Shown: positions 1 to 6,157 of the stretch, piece after piece
How the letters are laid out: each line of letters begins with the position of its first letter
How positions within the stretch are numbered: position 1 is the stretch's first letter
From: JAYZDB01 sp036338025
Lineage (GTDB): Bacteria; Planctomycetota; UBA1135; UBA2386
Reading direction: 5' to 3'
DNA length: 9,922 bases
NCBI GenBank assembly: GCA_036338025.1
Contig: JAYZDB010000276.1
Location: forward strand, 1-9,922
Made by a program: the position numbers and the translations under genes
Notes under the pieces: model-generated
Told to the model about the DNA's origin: nothing
Databases searched by the model: none
Seen by the model: the letters and a program-made list of their open reading frames with translations, nothing else

Positions 1-222
1 GTCATAGTCGAAGTGCCATGCCGTGGCACCGGCCGCCAACCAGATCTGCTGTGCTGCGACCTGCCGGTTCATGATGCACTTGCTACCGTCCTCGAATTCC
101 ATCGTGAGGACGCCCATCGCGAGTTGAGAATCGAGTTCGTCGGGATCCAGTTCGTCCAGGATTTGAAGGACGGACTCCATGAACTGATCCGCCAGCATTT
201 CGAATTGGTGGTCTGTGCTCAT
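1..222 (-). CDS. cyaY: Frataxin-like iron donor protein CyaY, N-terminal part (runs off left edge)
   Basis: The minus strand reads 74 codons from an ATG at 222 to the window edge without a stop. The protein opens with MSTDHQFEMLADQFMESVLQ and continues with GVLTMEFEDGSKCIMNRQ (about 37-54) and QQIWLAAGATAWHFD (58-72). These match E. coli CyaY almost position by position (GVLT.TFENGSK..INRQ, then Q.WLA....YHFD). Acidic residues cluster at 23-31 (D23, E24, D26, D28, E29, D31), as in the acidic ridge of frataxins that binds iron and the IscS desulfurase. Frataxins regulate iron-sulfur cluster assembly in the cytoplasm. E. coli CyaY is 106 residues, so about 30 C-terminal residues should lie beyond the edge. 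No strong Shine-Dalgarno precedes the ATG; the start is chosen because it fits the family's N-terminus. A terminator lies just upstream (254-290), so the gene must have its own promoter or depend on read-through. Identity is firm from the motifs. Confidence 0.9.
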   Translation of the reverse strand, partial: MSTDHQFEMLADQFMESVLQILDELDPDELDSQLAMGVLTMEFEDGSKCIMNRQVAAQQIWLAAGATAWHFDYD

Positions 223-253
223 CAGGTAGCCACTACACCAATACCCGGCGCTT

Positions 254-290
254 AAAAAAAGAGAACCGGGGATCGTATTCGATCCCCGGT
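254..290 (-). terminator. Intrinsic terminator downstream of moxR
   Basis: On the minus strand a perfect 11-bp GC-rich stem (plus-strand arms 265-275 and 280-290) closes a 4-nt loop (276-279). It is followed by TCTC and then seven T residues (complement of 254-263). This is a textbook Rho-independent terminator for leftward transcription. It ends whatever transcript comes through moxR, or a separate small RNA, about 30 bp before the cyaY start. On the plus strand the hairpin has no downstream T-run, so it works in one direction only. Confidence 0.9.
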
Positions 291-455
291 CCTGAGGCCT
301 CGGACTGAAAGCCCTCTCGGAGTTTCATAACCTGGTTCCTGTTGTTTTCCCTGCAAGATCCAGGCGATGGCCGAGGCCGCTCGTCCCATGCACCCATGTA
401 GACGTTTGAGACCCGGATCCTTTCTCTTTTAGTAGAAGAAAACTTGTCTCTTCTA
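254..455 (-). other. Structured non-coding stretch: moxR 3' UTR or possible small RNA
   Basis: Between the moxR stop and the terminator there is no ORF with family-like content, but there are nested inverted repeats. The outer arms are plus 257-270 and 412-430 (9 + 5 bp, with a 5-nt bulge at 417-421). The next pair is plus 296-303 and 371-378, an exact 8-bp GGCC-rich match. A 5-bp pair lies inside it at 331-335 and 360-364. A separate 7-bp hairpin (433-439 with 449-455) overlaps the moxR stop codon. The outer pairing uses the left arm and T-run of the terminator, so the two folds exclude each other. I could not match the sequence to SRP RNA, tmRNA or RNase P RNA, and I see no confident promoter. 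A long-range closed RNA of about 170-180 nt recalls 6S RNA in outline only. It may simply be a 3' UTR. Confidence 0.35.
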
Positions 456-1460
456 GTCCTGGCTCGCCTGGTCAGCGGCCTGCCGCCACCCGGCCAGCAG
501 TTCACGGACCCCTACGCCCTCGGCGTCCGCCTCGAAAGACAGCACGACCCGGTGGAGCAAGCTCGGAAGTGTTGTGGCATCCACATCTTCCCGTGACACA
601 CAGGGTCGACCGTCGAGCAAGGCCCGGACTTTGGCGGTCAGGATGATCGCCTGCCCGGCCCGTGGACTGGCTCCGAACCTCACCAGGCGCTGGGTCTGGG
701 GGTCGGAACCTGGATTCGGGTGGCTTGCCAGTACCAGGGCTGCGACATATCGCAGGAGGTGTTCGCCGCACAGAATTTGCCGCGCGATGTCCTGGATCTC
801 GATCAGGTCGTTGCCTGAGAGGACTTCGTGATGCGTGGGCGGGGGGGTGCTGGTGGTCGAACCCAGGATTTTCACCAGATCGTCTTCGGACGAGATCTGG
901 ACCTCGAGCTTGAACAGGAACCGATCGAGTTGGGCTTCTGGCAGCGGGTAGGTGCCCTCGAGCTCGATGGGGTTCTGGGTCGCGATCACCGAAAACGGCC
1001 GGGCCAGTTCGAAGGTGGAGTTTGCCACCGTGACCGAGGCTTCCTGCATCGCCTCAAGCAGCGCGGACTGGGTCTTGGGTGTCGCCCGGTTGATTTCGTC
1101 CGCGAGCACCAGGTTCGAGAAGATCGGGCCTTTCTGGAAGCGGAAGGCCCGGTTGCCCTCGTGGTCCTCGATCACCCGGGTGCCGGTGACGTCGGCGGGC
1201 ATCAAATCAGGCGTGAACTGGATGCGTGACGACTCCAGTCCCGTGCATTCGGCGAGGGTCTTCACCAGCAGGGTCTTGCCCAGGCCCGGGAGGCCCTCGA
1301 TGAGCACATGCCCCCCGGCAAACACGGCCAGCAGGAGGTGCTCGATGAGCTCCTCCTGGCCGACGATCGACTTGGCGATCTCCTGCCGGAGAACCCGCGT
1401 GCGATCGACCAACTCACTCGCCCTGGCTTTCAGCGCGTTGCCGTCCGAGATTTCGGTCAT
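453..1460 (-). CDS. moxR: MoxR-family AAA+ ATPase
   Basis: This 335-residue protein has the full MoxR ATPase core. Walker A is GLPGLGKT (56-63), Walker B is LVLADEIN (117-124, with D121 and E122), sensor 1 is ATQNP (160-164), the arginine-finger region is PEAQLDRF (174-181) and sensor 2 is GASPRA (263-268, R267). The C-terminal lid domain is complete, ending in QASQD. MoxR proteins are cytoplasmic, chaperone-like ATPases that help insert cofactors or activate VWA-domain partners. The frame stays open to a TTG at 1511, which would add 17 residues. I prefer the ATG at 1460 because MoxR proteins normally begin about 20-30 residues before the helix leading into IVGQ; neither start has a good Shine-Dalgarno. 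The usual DUF58 and VWA neighbours are absent: a terminator lies downstream and a divergent TPR lipoprotein gene upstream. The family is certain; the client is unknown. Confidence 0.95.
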   Translation of the reverse strand: MTEISDGNALKARASELVDRTRVLRQEIAKSIVGQEELIEHLLLAVFAGGHVLIEGLPGLGKTLLVKTLAECTGLESSRIQFTPDLMPADVTGTRVIEDHEGNRAFRFQKGPIFSNLVLADEINRATPKTQSALLEAMQEASVTVANSTFELARPFSVIATQNPIELEGTYPLPEAQLDRFLFKLEVQISSEDDLVKILGSTTSTPPPTHHEVLSGNDLIEIQDIARQILCGEHLLRYVAALVLASHPNPGSDPQTQRLVRFGASPRAGQAIILTAKVRALLDGRPCVSREDVDATTLPSLLHRVVLSFEADAEGVGVRELLAGWRQAADQASQD

Positions 1461-1540
1461 GTCGAATGATTCTAGGTCAAGGTGGCCGGCCCGGGGATCT
1501 TTAAGTCGCAAGGGACTGCGCTGGGATCCAGAATACGGTG
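1461..1540. promoter_or_regulatory. Divergent intergenic region between moxR and the TPR lipoprotein gene
   Basis: About 80 bp separate the two divergent start codons, so at least one promoter for each direction should lie here or within the early codons. On the minus strand a TAGAAT (plus 1470-1475) resembles a -10 box but has no matching -35, and it sits too close to the preferred moxR ATG to be convincing. No operator-like palindrome or hairpin stands out. The promoter assignment is by position only. Confidence 0.3.
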
Positions 1541-2671
1541 ATGCAGCGGTGCGATCTGGTCCGGACTCTGTGCCTGTTCGGGATTCTCGGCATCTTCGGG
1601 GCGTGTTCGACCCCGGGTCCGAGTCCCGCGGAGTGGGAAGCTCTCGACTTGCCGAATGTCACTCTCGATGCCGAGGACCGGAACACGGTGGCCTCGCTCA
1701 CCGAGGATGCGGGCCGGGCGCTCGCTGCGGGCCGGATCACCGAGGCGGCGAGGATTGCCGAGCGAGCGCTATGGGTGGATCCGCGTGCCGCCCTGGCACG
1801 CGCAATCCTGGGCATCGCGCTGCTGGAGCCTGCCATGCAGGAGGACCCACCAGCACTGGCGTGGATGGAACGCGCGGAGGGAGAGTTGCGCCTGGCCCGT
1901 CGGCTCGACCCCGACAATCCGCAGATCGCCATGTTCTATGCCAGGTTCCTGGAGGTCGATGGGCAGATGAGCCTGGCCGCCAAGGTGCTTGATGACCTCC
2001 TCGTCAAGCTCCCTGATCATCTCTCGGCCTTGCGAGTTGGTTCTCGCCTGCACTTCGAACTCGGGCATGAACGCCAGGCCGGTGAACTTCTCGAGCGACT
2101 GGTCGAACGGAGTCCGGAGGATTCCGATGCCTGGTATCGACTAGCTCTGTGCCAACTCCGGCTTGCCGAAGCGATCGAGAGAGGCGACACCGAGCTTCGC
2201 GTTGACGTACCCCAGGTGGTGCGCGACTCGTACCTGCGGTCGGCCGAGTCGTACCGGGCCTACATCGGTTTGCGCGGCGATGACGTGGAGGGGTTTATCG
2301 GGGAGGCGACGGCCCGCTTCCGGGCCTTGGTGGCGCACCAGGTGGAGGCCACCCGCAAAGCGGAGATTGCCGAGGTGCTCGCGATCCTGTCGAAGGCGGC
2401 GCGAGTTGATAGCAAGTCCGCCGCGCCGCTCCACAACCAGGCGCTGGTCCACCAGCACCTGGGTGATCAAGCCAAGGCTCGCGCGGCCTACGAGGCTGCC
2501 TTGCTACGCGACAAGAACTTCCTGCCGTCGATCCTGAACCTGGCACACATTCTCGATGCGGATGGCGAACACGCCGCCGCCCGCGCCCTCTGCCAGCGTG
2601 CGCTGGCACTGAAACCCACGGATTCCGAAGCCAGGCGGCTGCGGGCCTACCTCAGCTCCAAGCAGCCCTGA
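1541..2671 (+). CDS. TPR-repeat lipoprotein
   Basis: A protein of 376 residues. A short basic N-terminus (MQRCDLVR) is followed by a hydrophobic stretch (about 9-21) and the lipobox-like IFGAC with C22 as the predicted lipidated cysteine. F at -3 is less usual than L, V or I. After a Pro-rich linker the rest is helical with TPR-type repeats: about 53-94 (DAGRALAAGRITEAARIAERAL), 111-154, 163-192, 194-245 (Y-R-A-Y spacing) and two clear C-terminal repeats at 296-327 (ALVHQHLGDQAKARAAYEAAL) and 330-361 (NLAHILDADGEHAAARALCQRAL). TPR arrays bind other proteins, so an envelope scaffold or assembly factor is likely, but the partner is unknown. A GTG at 1538 directly precedes the ATG and could be the true start, adding one residue. 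The gene is divergent from moxR; TPR proteins often occur in moxR gene clusters, so a functional link is possible. It ends 9 bp from the convergent sulfatase gene. Confidence 0.85.
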   Translation: MQRCDLVRTLCLFGILGIFGACSTPGPSPAEWEALDLPNVTLDAEDRNTVASLTEDAGRALAAGRITEAARIAERALWVDPRAALARAILGIALLEPAMQEDPPALAWMERAEGELRLARRLDPDNPQIAMFYARFLEVDGQMSLAAKVLDDLLVKLPDHLSALRVGSRLHFELGHERQAGELLERLVERSPEDSDAWYRLALCQLRLAEAIERGDTELRVDVPQVVRDSYLRSAESYRAYIGLRGDDVEGFIGEATARFRALVAHQVEATRKAEIAEVLAILSKAARVDSKSAAPLHNQALVHQHLGDQAKARAAYEAALLRDKNFLPSILNLAHILDADGEHAAARALCQRALALKPTDSEARRLRAYLSSKQP

Positions 2672-2680
2672 GCCTGGCGA

Positions 2681-4180
2681 CTACTGACCGGACTGTGCGT
2701 GCTTTCGTCCCGGTAGCTCGGCCGCCGGGATGTCCTGGTAGAGTCGTGGCAACTGAGCCCCGGTGGACTTCAGCCAGGCCATCAATTTGGCCTTCAACTC
2801 GGCCGCCTTGGCGGGTTCGCGGCTGCGCAGATTGACCGTCTCACCGATGTCCTCGCCCAGGTTGAACAGTTCGTGATCCTGGTTGTCGAAGTGGTGGATG
2901 TACTTGTAGTCCCCACACCGGATGACGGCGCCCATGTTGTTCCGGCCGTGGTAGGAGTAGTGGGGGAAGTGTACGTAGATGGCGTCTCGGTGCATCGGTT
3001 GGCGGCCTGACGCAACACCGAGCAGGCTCTCGCCATCGAAGTCCGCCGCTGCATAGTCGACACCGGCGGCTTCCAGAAACGTCGGAGCGAAGTCCATCGA
3101 GATTGCGGGAGTCGCATCGACGGCGCCGGCGCGAATACGTCCTGGCCAGCGCATCATCAGTGGCACGCGGATGCCGCCCTCGTAGAGATAGCCTTTCGCG
3201 GCGCGAAGAGGATCCGCGGTGGAGGCGCCCGGCATCTGTCCGTTGTCCGAAGTGAACACGACCAGGGTGTTGGAGCTCAGACCCATTTTGTCGAGAGAGC
3301 GCAGGACCCGACCGACCGCGATGTCCATGCCCTCGACCATGGCCCGGTAGCGGAGCTTCATGTCCGGTTCTTTGACCGAGCCGTCGGGGTTGCGCTCCTT
3401 GGTGTAGTGACTGTAGAGCTCAGGCGTTGCCTGGATCGGGTAGTGAACCGTGTAGGTCCACAGGCAGAGGAAGAACGGCTTGCTGTCATCCTTGTGGGCG
3501 CGGATGTAGCCGACGGCCTCTTCAGCCAGCAAGTTTGGGAGGTACTCGCCGGTCTTGCCCGACTTGTAGTTGGGCATGTTGATCGGAGCGAAAAAGCTGC
3601 CTGGCCCACCCATGGCATTGCCGGCGACGTTGACGTCGAAGCCGTAGCTCTCCGGGAACAGCGAGGTGTCCGTGGTGCCCCATTCGGGGCCCGCGAGATG
3701 CCACTTGCCGACGAACCCGGTGTTGTAGCCCGCCGCTTTCAGGCGCTGTGCGATGGTGCGGTGCTTCTTGTCGAGCACGTGCAGCGATTTTCCTGGCCCC
3801 CACTTGCGCCCCTTCGGCCGGCTGTCCTTGTCGCCGGCAGGTTTGCGCTGGTTGTAGAAGCTCCAGCGGTCGGGGATGTGGTTGGTGACCTGCAGACGTG
3901 CCGGTGCCAGGCCGGTGATGCAGGCGGCGCGGGTCGGTGAACAGACCGGCGCAGCCGCGTAGAAGTCCGTGAACCGCGTGCTTTGCCTGGCGAAGGCGTC
4001 GAGGTTCGGCGTCACGAACTTCGCATTGCCCTGCGGACCGATGTCCTTCCATCCCAGGTCATCGATCATGATGAACAGGATGTTCGGCGGACCCTCTGAG
4101 CCTGCCCTGGCACCTGGTGCGGTGCATGCCGGGATCGCCAGCAAGCACGCAACCAACACGGGGCGCAGGATGTGGATCAT
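2681..4180 (-). CDS. Formylglycine-dependent sulfatase, lipoprotein
   Basis: This 499-residue protein belongs to the alkaline-phosphatase-like sulfatase superfamily (arylsulfatase A type). A signal peptide ends in AIPAC, making C19 the probable lipidated cysteine, so the enzyme should be membrane-anchored outside the cytoplasm. Catalytic motifs are intact: metal ligands in IDDLGW (D40, D41), the formylglycine site CSPTRAACITG (C80-G90, with C80 as the residue to be oxidised and R84), GFVGKWHL (K159, H161), the histidine in TVHYP (H246), SDNG (D312, N313) and AAKG (K329). The C-terminal part (about 400-450, with YKYIHH and HELFNL) is typical of this class. These enzymes hydrolyse sulfate esters, often on polysaccharides; the substrate cannot be told from sequence. 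The cysteine-type site needs a formylglycine-generating enzyme from elsewhere in the genome. It is the last gene of the leftward run, starting 39 bp after the fabI stop. The first ATG is directly followed by the signal peptide, supporting this start. Confidence 0.93.
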   Translation of the reverse strand: MIHILRPVLVACLLAIPACTAPGARAGSEGPPNILFIMIDDLGWKDIGPQGNAKFVTPNLDAFARQSTRFTDFYAAAPVCSPTRAACITGLAPARLQVTNHIPDRWSFYNQRKPAGDKDSRPKGRKWGPGKSLHVLDKKHRTIAQRLKAAGYNTGFVGKWHLAGPEWGTTDTSLFPESYGFDVNVAGNAMGGPGSFFAPINMPNYKSGKTGEYLPNLLAEEAVGYIRAHKDDSKPFFLCLWTYTVHYPIQATPELYSHYTKERNPDGSVKEPDMKLRYRAMVEGMDIAVGRVLRSLDKMGLSSNTLVVFTSDNGQMPGASTADPLRAAKGYLYEGGIRVPLMMRWPGRIRAGAVDATPAISMDFAPTFLEAAGVDYAAADFDGESLLGVASGRQPMHRDAIYVHFPHYSYHGRNNMGAVIRCGDYKYIHHFDNQDHELFNLGEDIGETVNLRSREPAKAAELKAKLMAWLKSTGAQLPRLYQDIPAAELPGRKHAQSGQ

Positions 4181-4219
4181 GGTGCGGTCCGACCTCGGGC
4201 GGTGAGGTTTTGAGCGGCC

Positions 4220-4993
4220 CTATACGCCGAGGATCGAGACCCCCGAGTCGACGTAGATCACCTGTCCGGTAACCCCGTTGCTCATGTGCGACAACAGGTA
4301 CGCGGCGGTGTTGCCGACGTCGTCCTGGGTCACGTTACGACGCATCGGCGCACGCTCTTCGATACCCTTGAGGATGTCACTGAAGCCTGAGACACCCATC
4401 GCCGAGAGCGTCTTGATCGGCCCGGCCGAGATTGCGTTGACGCGCGTACCGCCGGGCCCGAGGTCCGCAGCGAGGTAGCGCACAGAAGATTCCAGAGCAG
4501 CCTTGGCGACTCCCATCACGTTGTAGCTCTCGATTACCTTGACGGATCCGTAGTAGCTCAGCGCGAGGATTGAGCCGTCACGGCCTTCCATGAGCGGCTC
4601 GGCCGCCTTGGCCAGGGAAACCAGGGAGTAGGCTGAGATGTGTTGGGCCAGTTGGTAGCCATCGAGGGAGGTGTCGACGTAGCGACCTCCGAGTTCTTCG
4701 CGCTTGGCAAAGGCGATGCAGTGCACCAGGGCATCGACACCATCGGCGTGCTCGCTGAGATCGGTGAAGAAGGCGTCGATCTCCTCCTGCCTGGTCACAT
4801 CACAGGGCGCGAGGTAGGTGTTGTCCGGCAGGTCCTCGGCCAACTTGCGAACGCCGGTTTCCATCCGTTCGTTCTGGTAGTTGAGGGCCACGCGCGCACC
4901 CTCCCGGACCATGGCCTGGGTGATACCCCAGGCGATGGAGCGCTTGTTGGCAACGCCGAAGATGACAACGGTCTTGCCGTCCATGAGTCCCAT
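4220..4993 (-). CDS. fabI: Enoyl-[acyl-carrier-protein] reductase (NADH), FabI
   Basis: FabI reduces the trans-2-enoyl-ACP double bond, the last step of each fatty-acid elongation cycle, in the cytoplasm. The 257-residue protein is an atypical short-chain dehydrogenase. The cofactor loop is FGVANKRSIAWGI (12-24). The acidic residue of CDVT (D65) matches E. coli D64. The catalytic set Y147, Y157 and K164 lies in LSYYGSVKVIESYNVMGVAK and matches E. coli Y146, Y156 and K163. The substrate loop follows ISAGPIKTLSA (188-198), and the protein ends with DSGVSILGV. The residue at E. coli G93 is alanine (A94 in HCIAFA), as in Bacillus-type FabI. The ATG at 4993 has a good ribosome binding site (5000-5004). 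It lies 84 bp after mutY and 39 bp before the sulfatase gene. The identity is certain; triclosan response cannot be read from A94, because enzymes with alanine here can still be sensitive. Confidence 0.97.
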   Translation of the reverse strand: MGLMDGKTVVIFGVANKRSIAWGITQAMVREGARVALNYQNERMETGVRKLAEDLPDNTYLAPCDVTRQEEIDAFFTDLSEHADGVDALVHCIAFAKREELGGRYVDTSLDGYQLAQHISAYSLVSLAKAAEPLMEGRDGSILALSYYGSVKVIESYNVMGVAKAALESSVRYLAADLGPGGTRVNAISAGPIKTLSAMGVSGFSDILKGIEERAPMRRNVTQDDVGNTAAYLLSHMSNGVTGQVIYVDSGVSILGV

Positions 4994-4999
4994 GTGGAA

Positions 5000-5004
5000 T
5001 CCTC
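5000..5004 (-). promoter_or_regulatory. Ribosome binding site of fabI
   Basis: GAGGA on the minus strand sits six bases before the ATG at 4993. It is the clearest Shine-Dalgarno in the window and fixes the fabI start. Confidence 0.75.
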
Positions 5005-5077
5005 GCGATGAAAGTAACTGGCCAACCGGCTGAGGCCGGAATCGGGGCAGGGAGGATAGCAGCCGCCCGGCCTCGGT

Positions 5078-6142
5078 TCACGCCCCGGATTGTTCCTCGT
5101 CTAGCCCCGCCAGCCGGAACACCTTACGAGCCAATGTGGTCCACGGAGTGCCCGGGCCGGGAGCGGCAGAGACCAGGGGTGCTCGCAGCGGATCCCGGCA
5201 GGTGCCCCAGTGGGCGGTCAAGCGGATCCGGTGATGGGTGATTCCATGGCGCACTGTCCCGATCTCCCCTTCGATACCAAACCGGACGCCGAAGCGGTTT
5301 CTGAGCGTGGTCTGCAGATCGTCTGGGTCACAGCTGGTGAGAGGTCCCGAACCCGGCAGGTCGACCTGTCCGGCGTTGATCTCACCGCTGGGGATCCGTA
5401 CGCCGAGAATCTGTCCGTTGTGGCGGGGCACCAGGACAGCCCGGGGTTCGACCTCGACGGCCGGGCGGCGCGTCGGCAGGACCGGCAAGTCGTGCACGCG
5501 CTTGTCGATGCGCGCGATGCAGTCATGCGCCACCGGACAGCGATCACAGCTCGGCGAAGTCGGGGTGCATATGGTCGCCCCCAGCTCCATGATCGCCTGG
5601 TTGAAGTCGCCCGGACGATTCCGGTCGAGGACCGATTCGGCGCTCGCGCGAATCGCCTTGGCGCCGGCGCCGCTCTTGACCTGCTGTGTGATGCCGCCGT
5701 GCCGGGCGAGGACCCGTTCGACGTTGCCGTCAACGGCCGTGATGGAGTGGCCGAACGCAATCGACGCGATCGCTCCCTGGGTGTAGGCGCCGACCCCGGG
5801 TAGTGCGCGCAGTTCTTCCAAGCCCGACGGCACCTTGCCGGCGTGCTGTTCCATGACGACTCGGGCACCATCACGGAGCAGCCGTGCGCGCCGGTAGTAC
5901 CCCAGCCCTTGCCAGGCCTGCAGGACTTCGTCCTCGTCGGCCACCGCGAAGTCCGCTGGCTGCGGGTAGCTCGCCATGAACCGGCCGTAGATCTGGCGGA
6001 CCGCTTCGACCCGCGTCTGCTGGAGCATGATTTCGCTGACCCAGATTGCCCAGGGGTCGGCCGTCTCACGCCAGGGAAGATCGCGGTGGCCCTGGTCGTA
6101 CCACGACAGCAGGCGTCCGGCGAAGGTGGACTCAGAGAGCAC
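5078..6142 (-). CDS. mutY: Adenine DNA glycosylase MutY
   Basis: MutY removes adenine mispaired with 8-oxoguanine. The 354 residues show the HhH-GPD glycosylase domain first: WVSEIMLQQTRV (34-45) with catalytic E37, hairpin-helix-hairpin LPGVGAYT (114-121), and AVDGNVERVLAR (136-147) with catalytic D138, the same numbers as in E. coli. The iron-sulfur loop has C192, C199, C202 and C208 in the pattern C-x6-C-x2-C-x5-C, so a [4Fe-4S] cluster is expected. From about 228 a NUDIX-like C-terminal domain senses 8-oxoG. Its recognition loop reads RHGITHHR (298-305), where E. coli has RHTFSHFH. The start is a GTG at 6142: the codon six triplets upstream is an in-frame TAG that is also the cinA stop, and no other normal start lies before the first helix. 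An AGGAG at 6155-6159 overlaps that stop but is 12 nt away. Translation is probably coupled to cinA. Confidence 0.96.
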   Translation of the reverse strand: MLSESTFAGRLLSWYDQGHRDLPWRETADPWAIWVSEIMLQQTRVEAVRQIYGRFMASYPQPADFAVADEDEVLQAWQGLGYYRRARLLRDGARVVMEQHAGKVPSGLEELRALPGVGAYTQGAIASIAFGHSITAVDGNVERVLARHGGITQQVKSGAGAKAIRASAESVLDRNRPGDFNQAIMELGATICTPTSPSCDRCPVAHDCIARIDKRVHDLPVLPTRRPAVEVEPRAVLVPRHNGQILGVRIPSGEINAGQVDLPGSGPLTSCDPDDLQTTLRNRFGVRFGIEGEIGTVRHGITHHRIRLTAHWGTCRDPLRAPLVSAAPGPGTPWTTLARKVFRLAGLDEEQSGA

Positions 6143-6157
6143 TCGCGGGGGCCGCTC

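Noticed and set aside
233..505. Minus-strand ORF of 90 codons across the moxR end and the terminator
   Set aside because: It starts inside moxR, reads through the terminator hairpin and has no family resemblance; a shorter ATG start inside (MKLREGF...) likewise reads through the hairpin.
1461..1511. TTG-start extension of moxR by 17 residues
   Set aside because: The extra residues are not typical of MoxR N-termini and the TTG has no ribosome binding site; the ATG at 1460 fits better, though this is not proven.
952..1992. Plus-strand ORF of 346 codons spanning moxR and the TPR gene
   Set aside because: It overlaps two supported genes on both strands and has the Ser/Arg/Gly/Pro-rich composition of a wrong frame.
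4703..4723. Alanine at the FabI position matching E. coli G93 as a triclosan-resistance change
   Set aside because: Alanine is the natural residue in Bacillus-type FabI, and such enzymes can still bind triclosan, so the residue alone says nothing about resistance.
5022..5035. Small hairpin (CCGGC/GCCGG) between mutY and fabI as a terminator
   Set aside because: The stem is only 5 bp and has no T-run on either strand; read-through from mutY into fabI is more likely.
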